This document shows positions 12,736-17,415 of a DNA stretch of 17,415 nt, one piece after another (the stretch's first letter is position 1; each line of letters begins with the position of its first letter). The position numbers were made by a program, and so were the translations under genes. Under the pieces are notes generated by a model. That model searched no databases, was not told where the DNA came from, and saw only the letters and a program-made list of their open reading frames with translations. Source of the DNA: DASZZY01 sp036260395 (GTDB lineage Bacteria > Actinomycetota > UBA4738 > CALAEC01); contig DASZZY010000160.1 in the NCBI GenBank assembly GCA_036260395.1, positions 1 to 17,415 of the forward strand, written 5' to 3'.

Positions 12736-14021
12736 GGCCGCTGGCCCGCCTCGCCGCCGGACCCGTCCCGACGTTCGTCGTCCCGGGCCGCGGAGGGCGC
12801 CGCGCGGCGGACGACCTCCGGCTGGACGGGCGGCTGCGCCTCGTCGACTCGCCCAGGGCGGCCGCGGTGCTCCTGGTCGCCGGGACGCTGACGGACCGGC
12901 TCCTCCCGGCGGCCATGCTGGCGCACGACCAGATCCCCGGGCCGCGGGCCACGGTGCAGTGGGTGCCGGAAGGGCGCCGCGACCGGCTGGCCGGCACGTT
13001 CTCCGCTCCGGTGCTGCTGCGCGGAGACGTGGACGTCGGGGCGGCCGTGGCGGCGACGTACCGGGAGCTGTTGGCCGGGGACCGTCCCTCCGATCCGCCG
13101 GTCTATCCCGACGTCCCGCCGGCGCCCTGGCGCGGCGCCGGTCCCTACGGACAGGGCGGGAAGGGCATGAGCGGCGGCGTCCCGTACGGGCGGCCGCTGG
13201 CGGGACGGGCCCCCGACCGCGACGGGCTCGAGCTCGACCGGCTGCCGCTGGAGATCGGTCCGCTGTTCCCGCCGTTCCCCCCCGGGCTGATCCTGCGCAT
13301 CGATCTCCAGGGCGATGTGGTGCAGCAGGTGGCCGGCTGGGAGAACGCGCTCGCGTTCGGCCGCCCGCCGCGGGACATCTTCCGGCGGGCGCTGCGCGAA
13401 CCGGTCGCCCTCGCCGAGCTCGAGGTCGCCAGGGCCCGGCACCACCTCCGCTGGCTTTCGGGGACGCTCCGCCTCCACGGGCTCCCCGCACTCGGGCTCC
13501 GGGTCCTGGTGCTGGCCCGGCGGGTGGGGCCCGGCGACGTGGACGCCGTGGCCTCGCTGAAGAGGAAGCTCGAGCGGAGCCGGAGCCTGGCGTGGGCCAC
13601 CCGGGGGATCGCCACACTGCAGCCGGAGGACGTCCGCGACGGCCCCGGGGGGCCCGTGGCCCGGTCGGCGGGCATCCGCGACGACCTCCGCACGGAGGAC
13701 CCCGCGTACCGGGGGCTCGGCTTCGAGCCACTCACGCGGGGCGAGGGCGACGCCCGGGCCCGGTGGCGACACCGCCTGGCGGAGGCGGTCCAGGCCCTCG
13801 AGCTGGCCGGGCGGGCCGGCGACCGCCTCGTGGAGGCCGCGGGAGGCGTGGAGTCGCCGAGGGGCGCCCTGCGGATCGGTGGCTCGCCGAGCGCCGATCT
13901 GCTGTCGAGGCTCCCGGCCCTCCTCCCCGGGCGCGAGTGGGGTGAGGCCGTGGCCCTGGTGCACGACCTCGACCTCGACATGGAGGAAGCCGTGCGCGCG
14001 GCCCGCGAGGAGGCGGCGTGA
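12726..14021 (+). CDS. Cysteine-free NuoB/NuoD-like fusion protein of a complex-I-like system
   Basis: A 431-residue soluble protein between nuoA and nuoH. Residues ~36-80 (RLRLVDSPRAAAVLLVAGTL, then TDRLLPAAMLAHDQIPGPRA) match the NuoB segment 'SPRqADvmiVAGTvT.KmaPal..lYDQmpEPk'. Residues ~172-200 (LPLEIGPLFPPFPPGLILRI) match the NuoD/[NiFe] large-subunit entry strands. Residues ~218-262 (REPVALAELEVARARHHLRW) match the NuoD helices 'ELeRi.sHLlwl'. VESPRGAL near 375-382 matches NuoD 'VEaPRGe', and ALVHDLDLDMEE near the end occupies the place of the terminal D-P-C motif. There is no cysteine in the whole protein, so all four N2-cluster ligands of NuoB are missing. A glycine-rich motif (GQGGKGMSGGVPYGRP, 142-157) links the halves. 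The GTG at 12726 (10-base overlap with nuoA) is preferred; the frame is open to 12447 inside nuoA. It probably caps the membrane arm. Its function is unknown. Confidence 0.75.
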   Translation: MGLRPLARLAAGPVPTFVVPGRGGRRAADDLRLDGRLRLVDSPRAAAVLLVAGTLTDRLLPAAMLAHDQIPGPRATVQWVPEGRRDRLAGTFSAPVLLRGDVDVGAAVAATYRELLAGDRPSDPPVYPDVPPAPWRGAGPYGQGGKGMSGGVPYGRPLAGRAPDRDGLELDRLPLEIGPLFPPFPPGLILRIDLQGDVVQQVAGWENALAFGRPPRDIFRRALREPVALAELEVARARHHLRWLSGTLRLHGLPALGLRVLVLARRVGPGDVDAVASLKRKLERSRSLAWATRGIATLQPEDVRDGPGGPVARSAGIRDDLRTEDPAYRGLGFEPLTRGEGDARARWRHRLAEAVQALELAGRAGDRLVEAAGGVESPRGALRIGGSPSADLLSRLPALLPGREWGEAVALVHDLDLDMEEAVRAAREEAA

Positions 14022-14962
14022 GGCCGTCCCTGAGCCCGGGGTTCGCCGTGCTGGCCACCGGCGCCGCCATGGCCGCCGGGATCTACGCCACCGCCGTCCT
14101 GGACGAGATCGTGGGCGGCATCGTGTCCGGACGCGGCGCGCGGGCGGCCGGGGCCATGCTCGCGCCGGTGCGAAGGGCCGCCCAGCTCGTGCTCCAGCGG
14201 CGAGCCGCCACGGAGCGCCCCGATGCGGAGGCGTGGGCCCTGGCCCCGGCCCTCCTGGCGGGACTGGCGGCCGTCGGCATGGCGGTCGTCCCGTTCGGGC
14301 CTGGGCTCGCGGTGGCCGGCATCGACGCCGGCATCGTCCTGTTCGGCGCCGCCATGGCGCTGGTCATGGTGGCCGTCTTCCTCCAGGGGTGGTCGGCCAA
14401 CTCGGTGTTCCCGGTGGTCGGCGGATACCGGTTCGTGGCCCAGGCCCTCTCCTACGAGATGCTCCACATGCTGGTGCTGATCGCCGCGGCGCTACCCGCC
14501 CGGTCGCTGGCCGTCGGCGACATCGTCGAGTCCCAGGCGCATCTGTGGAACGTCCTCCGGCAGCCGCTCGGGCTCCCGCTCTACCTGGTGGCCGCGGCGG
14601 GGCTCGCGTTCTGGGGGCCGCTCCGGCTGCCGGACGCGGAGGACCTGGCGGGTGGCACGTCGGCCGAGCTGTCGGGCGTCGCGCTCCTGCTGTGGCGCGT
14701 CGCGCAGCGGGCGATGCTCGTGGCGGTGGCCGCCATGGGGGCCGCCGCGTTCCTCGGCGGATGGCAGGGCCCCCTCCTTCCAGGCGCGGCGTGGCTGGCC
14801 CTCAAGACGCTCGCGCTCGTGGCGCTCCTCGTCGCGGCCCGCCACCTGCTTGCGCGGGTCCCGGTCGAGCGGTTCATGTGGGCGTGCTGGGTCGTCCTGA
14901 TCCCGCTGGCCCTGTTGGACGTGTTCCTGGGTGGCGCCCAGGCGCTCTGGGCGGCACCGTGA
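14018..14962 (+). CDS. nuoH: NuoH-like membrane subunit (complex I subunit 1)
   Basis: A 314-residue multi-span membrane protein. Kept NuoH landmarks are AQALSYEM (141-148), matching the family's 'aQ.iSYE' in the quinone-site helix; LWNVLRQPLGLPLYL (177-190); LPDAEDLAGGTSAELSG (204-220), matching 'PfDlaEaE.ELvaG..tEYsG'; and RVPVERFMWACWVVLIPLAL (280-299), matching the terminal 'R.Ry..lm.l.Wk.liPl'. E147, E208 and E217 fall on charged residues of the family's proton/quinone path. The first conserved loop (GP.Q...D..K) is replaced by APVRRAAQLVLQRRA (49-63), so the quinone entrance may differ. The gene starts in a GTGA overlap with the NuoB/D-like gene and ends in another with nuoJ. In complex I this subunit forms the floor of the quinone chamber and couples it to the antiporter-like subunits. 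Confidence 0.85.
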   Translation: MRPSLSPGFAVLATGAAMAAGIYATAVLDEIVGGIVSGRGARAAGAMLAPVRRAAQLVLQRRAATERPDAEAWALAPALLAGLAAVGMAVVPFGPGLAVAGIDAGIVLFGAAMALVMVAVFLQGWSANSVFPVVGGYRFVAQALSYEMLHMLVLIAAALPARSLAVGDIVESQAHLWNVLRQPLGLPLYLVAAAGLAFWGPLRLPDAEDLAGGTSAELSGVALLLWRVAQRAMLVAVAAMGAAAFLGGWQGPLLPGAAWLALKTLALVALLVAARHLLARVPVERFMWACWVVLIPLALLDVFLGGAQALWAAP

Positions 14963-15585
14963 TCCGCGACGCGCTGTTCTACGTGTTCGCCGTGGGGGCC
15001 GTCCTGGCCGGGTGGCGGGTCTTCCGGGCGGACTCCATGGTCCGCGCTGCCTACTGGCTCCTGGCCGCGTTCGTCGGCGTGGGCCTGATCCTCGTGCTTC
15101 TGGGAGCCGAGTACCTCGGGCTGATCACGATTCTGATGATGGCCGGGGAGATGACGATCATGGCCATTTTCATGGTGATGTTCATGATGAACCCGGCCGG
15201 GCTGAACCCGATGACGATGGTGCACCAGCACCGGGCCGCCGTCGTCGCGGGGGTGGGGTCCTTCCTGGGTCTGGCCACGGTGGGCGTCCTGGCGGACTTC
15301 CCCCGCCGCGCCGCGGACGCCACCCATACCACCGCGGAGCTGGGGACCGAGCTGCTCGGCGACTCCATGCTCGTGTTCGAGACCGCCGGCGTGGCCCTGC
15401 TGGCCACGATGATCGGTGCGGTGGCGATCGCCAGCCGGCGGGGGCGGTTCGGCGACGCGCAGGACGGCTCGGCGCCGCCCGGGATCGAGGAGCCCGGCGA
15501 GGAGCGCGGCCCCGGCGAGGGCGCCGGGGAGGCCCCGGAGCACGAGGAGATGGAGCACATGCATCACGGCGGAGGAGCGTCGTGA
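14959..15585 (+). CDS. nuoJ: NuoJ-like membrane subunit with Met-rich helix and His-rich tail
   Basis: A 208-residue membrane subunit with five predicted helices. The N-terminal half follows NuoJ (VGLILVLLGAEYLGLITILM), but the helix that normally carries 'YaGAimVLFlFvvMl' reads MMAGEMTIMAIFMVMFMM, with E64 inside the membrane and ten Met between residues 60 and 87. HQH (89-91) follows the helix. The last ~45 residues form a soluble Gly/Glu/Pro tail ending EHEEMEHMHHGGG (H195, H200, H202, H203, M198, M201). The Met/His set could bind soft metals; this is inference. It starts at the GTG at 14959 in a GTGA overlap with nuoH and ends in a GTGA overlap with nuoK. In complex I the equivalent helix rotates and changes its pi-bulge during coupling. 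Confidence 0.85.
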   Translation: MIRDALFYVFAVGAVLAGWRVFRADSMVRAAYWLLAAFVGVGLILVLLGAEYLGLITILMMAGEMTIMAIFMVMFMMNPAGLNPMTMVHQHRAAVVAGVGSFLGLATVGVLADFPRRAADATHTTAELGTELLGDSMLVFETAGVALLATMIGAVAIASRRGRFGDAQDGSAPPGIEEPGEERGPGEGAGEAPEHEEMEHMHHGGGAS

Positions 15586-15887
15586 GCTTCGATGCGGTCA
15601 TGATCGTCGCCGCCGCCCTGTTCGGGATCGGCGTCTACGGGGCGCTCAGCCAGCAGACCTTCGTGATGATCATGATGGGGCTCGAGGTCATGATCGCCGG
15701 CGCGCTCCTGGCGGCGGTGGCGATGTGGTCCATGGCGGCCGGCGGGACGCCGAAGGGGCAGCTGCTGGGCATCGTGGCGCTCACGGTCATGGCAGTGGAG
15801 GCCGCGCTGGGGTTCGCGCTCATCGTCGGCATCTACCGCATCCGGAAGGCCGACATGACCGAGAAGCTCCGGCGGCTCAAGGGCTGA
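15582..15887 (+). CDS. nuoK: NADH-quinone oxidoreductase subunit K-like protein (NuoK)
   Basis: A 101-residue protein with three predicted membrane helices, the normal size for NuoK. Both membrane glutamates of the family's proton path are kept: E35 in MMGLEVMIAGALL and E73 in MAVEAALGFALIVGIYR. This suggests the proton-translocating function of the small-subunit region survives. The C-terminus RIRKADMTEKLRRLKG is basic and faces the cytoplasm. The gene begins in a GTGA overlap with nuoJ and its TGA shares a base with the nuoL ATG (TGATG). MrpC-type antiporter subunits are related, but the presence of nuoA and nuoH supports NuoK. Confidence 0.92.
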   Translation: MSFDAVMIVAAALFGIGVYGALSQQTFVMIMMGLEVMIAGALLAAVAMWSMAAGGTPKGQLLGIVALTVMAVEAALGFALIVGIYRIRKADMTEKLRRLKG

Positions 15888-17415
15888 TGGCCTGGTCGCT
15901 GGTGTTGGTGCCCGTGGTGGGGGCGGTTGCCGTGGCCGCCGCTCGCTCGCGGCGGGGCGTAGCGGCCGCGGCTGCGATCGGCTCGCTGGCGGTCACAGTG
16001 GCGATCGCCGTGGCGGCCGCCGCCGGCCAGTGGGCGGGCGAGCTCTCGTGGGGGCCGCGGCTCGGGGTGACCCTGCGGGTCGAGGGCCTGGCCCGGCTGA
16101 TGGTCGTGCTGGTCCCGGCGATCGCCGCGCCGGTCGTGGGCTTCGCCGCCGTCCACGAGCGGGACGACCCAGCGCCGGCCCGGCTCCTGGCTCTCATGGT
16201 CGCGTTCGTCGGTGCCATGCAGCTCCTGGTGGCCGCCGGCGACTTCCTCGCGCTGCTGCTGGGATGGGAGCTGGTGGCCGCGGCATCGTGGGCCCTGATC
16301 GCGCATCGGTGGAGGGAAGCGCACCGGGCACGCGCCGCCACCGAGGCGTTCGTCGTCACGGGCTTCGGCGCGCTGGGACTGTACGTCGCCGCGGGGGCCG
16401 CCTTCGCGGGGACGGGGTCCTTCGGGTTCGAGGGGCTGGCCGGGCTGAGGGGCGTGCCCCTCGACGTCGTCGCCGCAGCGGTGCTGGTCGCGGCCGCGGC
16501 CAAGTCCGCGCAGGTGCCGTTCTCGCCGTGGCTCTTCGCCGCCATGGAGGGTCCCACGCCGGTGTCCGCGCTCCTCCACTCGGCCACGATGGTGGCCGCC
16601 GGCGCCTACGCGCTCGCCCGCATCGGCCCGGCGCTGGCGGCGACCGGCTGGTTCCCCGAGGCCGTGGCGGCGCTGGGTCTCGCGGGGGCCCTCGGTGGCG
16701 GGCTCGTGGCGCTGTTCCAGGCCGACTTCAAGCGGGCGCTCGCCGGCTCGACGACCGCGAACTACGGGCTCGTGTTCGTGGCCGTCGGTGCCGGATCGAC
16801 GTTCGCCGCCGGCGCGCACCTGGCGGCGCACGCGGCGTTCAAGGCCCTGCTGTTCATGGGCGCCGGCGTGGCGATCCACGCGGCTGGCACCGGGCACCTC
16901 GGCAGCCTGCGGCTGGGGCGGGCATTGCGACGGACCGCGATGCTGTTCGGGGTCGGCGCGCTCGCCCTGGCCGCCGTGCCGCCGCTGGGCGCCGCCGTGT
17001 CGAAGGAGCAGATCCTGGCGGCGGCCGCCGAGGCGTGGCCCTGGGCTGGCGCGGGCGTCCTGGTGGCTGCGTTCCTGGCCGCCGCGTACGCCGGGCGGCT
17101 GTTCTTGCTCGGGTTCGGGACCGATGGCGGCCGCGGGGGTCGAGCGTCCTCGACGGAGGTGGCGGCCATGGGGATCCTGGCCGGGGGATCCCTCGTCCTC
17201 GGCGCGCTGTGGCTGGCCCCCGTGCGCCGGGCGCTCGGCTCACTCATCGGCGCCGGGCCGCAGGGCGCCGTCCCCGCCGAGACGGCGGCCTCGCTGGCCG
17301 TGGCGGCCGCGGCGGTGGCCGGGGCCGTCACCCTGGACCGACGGGGGGTGCTGCTCTCCGTCGGGCTACCGGAGCGGGCCCGGGTGGCGGCCGCGGCCTG
17401 GCTGGGGCTCCCCGC
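15887..17415 (+). CDS. nuoL: NuoL-like antiporter subunit (cut by the window end)
   Basis: The first ~509 residues of a large multi-span Mrp-antiporter-type subunit, open at the right edge (family length about 600-650). Channel residues are kept: E128 in LLGWELV (helix 5 Glu), K206 in AAAKSAQVPF (helix 7 Lys), and H231 in MEGPTPVSALLHSATMVAAG, the hallmark segment of NuoL/MrpA/DabB. Further along are DFKRALAGSTTANYGL and HAAFKALLFMGAG (Lys of helices 8 and 9/10) and VSKEQIL. NuoL, NuoM, NuoN, MrpA/D and DabB are paralogues; position after nuoK points to NuoL. The C-terminal piston helix that would mark NuoL lies beyond the window. The ATG at 15887 overlaps the nuoK stop. N-terminal helices are rich in Ala, Val and Arg and shorter than in E. 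coli NuoL. Confidence 0.88.
   Translation, partial: MAWSLVLVPVVGAVAVAAARSRRGVAAAAAIGSLAVTVAIAVAAAAGQWAGELSWGPRLGVTLRVEGLARLMVVLVPAIAAPVVGFAAVHERDDPAPARLLALMVAFVGAMQLLVAAGDFLALLLGWELVAAASWALIAHRWREAHRARAATEAFVVTGFGALGLYVAAGAAFAGTGSFGFEGLAGLRGVPLDVVAAAVLVAAAAKSAQVPFSPWLFAAMEGPTPVSALLHSATMVAAGAYALARIGPALAATGWFPEAVAALGLAGALGGGLVALFQADFKRALAGSTTANYGLVFVAVGAGSTFAAGAHLAAHAAFKALLFMGAGVAIHAAGTGHLGSLRLGRALRRTAMLFGVGALALAAVPPLGAAVSKEQILAAAAEAWPWAGAGVLVAAFLAAAYAGRLFLLGFGTDGGRGGRASSTEVAAMGILAGGSLVLGALWLAPVRRALGSLIGAGPQGAVPAETAASLAVAAAAVAGAVTLDRRGVLLSVGLPERARVAAAAWLGLP

Noticed and set aside
11902..13731. A 609-codon minus-strand open frame across csoR, YHS, nuoA and the NuoB/D-like gene
   Set aside because: It covers four well-supported + strand genes and is mostly Arg/Pro/Ala/Gly with no recognisable domain.
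1..17415. CRISPR arrays, insertion sequences, phage genes, rRNA
   Set aside because: No repeated spacer-like units, transposase, integrase or rRNA sequence was seen on either strand.

Overview
The window is a very GC-rich (roughly 70-75% by eye), gene-dense stretch with every recognised gene on the + strand. Many start codons are GTG and many stops overlap the next start (ATGA/GTGA). CarD, ClpC with a double N-domain, a YtxH-type small protein and a CsoR/YHS pair suggest a member of the Actinomycetota, probably a deep-branching or uncultured one. The sporulation-type sigma factor SigH and the Bacillota-like order of the housekeeping genes argue against an ordinary Streptomyces or Mycobacterium relative. 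The lineage is inferred from gene content only.

Layout. 1-1078: the 3' end of a probable type-I periplasmic binding protein, then a small YtxH-like membrane protein. 1109-3826: clpC with a clear -10 box, a leader holding two perfect hairpins, and two hairpin terminators behind it. 3914-5690: a sulfide:quinone-reductase-like flavoprotein and a single-span membrane protein of unknown function. 5777-10766: radA, carD, a PIN-TRAM (YacL-type) membrane protein, ispD, ispF and rlmB; the last four overlap and form one operon. 10806-11764: two candidate promoters, sigH and tRNA-Thr(UGU). 11829-12377: a CsoR-type copper-sensing repressor with a palindromic operator in its own promoter, then a 48-residue YHS metal-binding protein. 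12382-17415: a complex-I-like membrane operon, nuoA - a fused NuoB/NuoD-like protein - nuoH - nuoJ - nuoK - nuoL (cut by the window end).

The clpC-radA-PIN/TRAM-ispD-ispF-rlmB-sigH series has the same relative order as the Bacillus clpC-radA-disA-yacL-ispD-ispF-...-rlmB-yacP-sigH region. Here disA, gltX, cysE, cysS, mrnC and yacP are absent from their usual slots and carD is added.

The most unusual part is the last 5 kb. Between nuoA and nuoH, where complex I operons carry nuoB, C, D, E, F, G and I, there is one 431-residue protein. It keeps recognisable NuoB and NuoD sequence but contains no cysteine at all, so it cannot bind the N2 iron-sulfur cluster by cysteine. The neighbouring membrane subunits keep their key proton-channel residues (NuoK E35/E73, NuoL E128/K206). 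NuoJ carries a methionine-dense helix and a Glu/His/Met tail, and the operon sits directly behind a copper-sensor/YHS pair. This looks like a complex-I-derived membrane machine without the NADH module and without the final Fe-S cluster. What drives it and what it transports are unknown.
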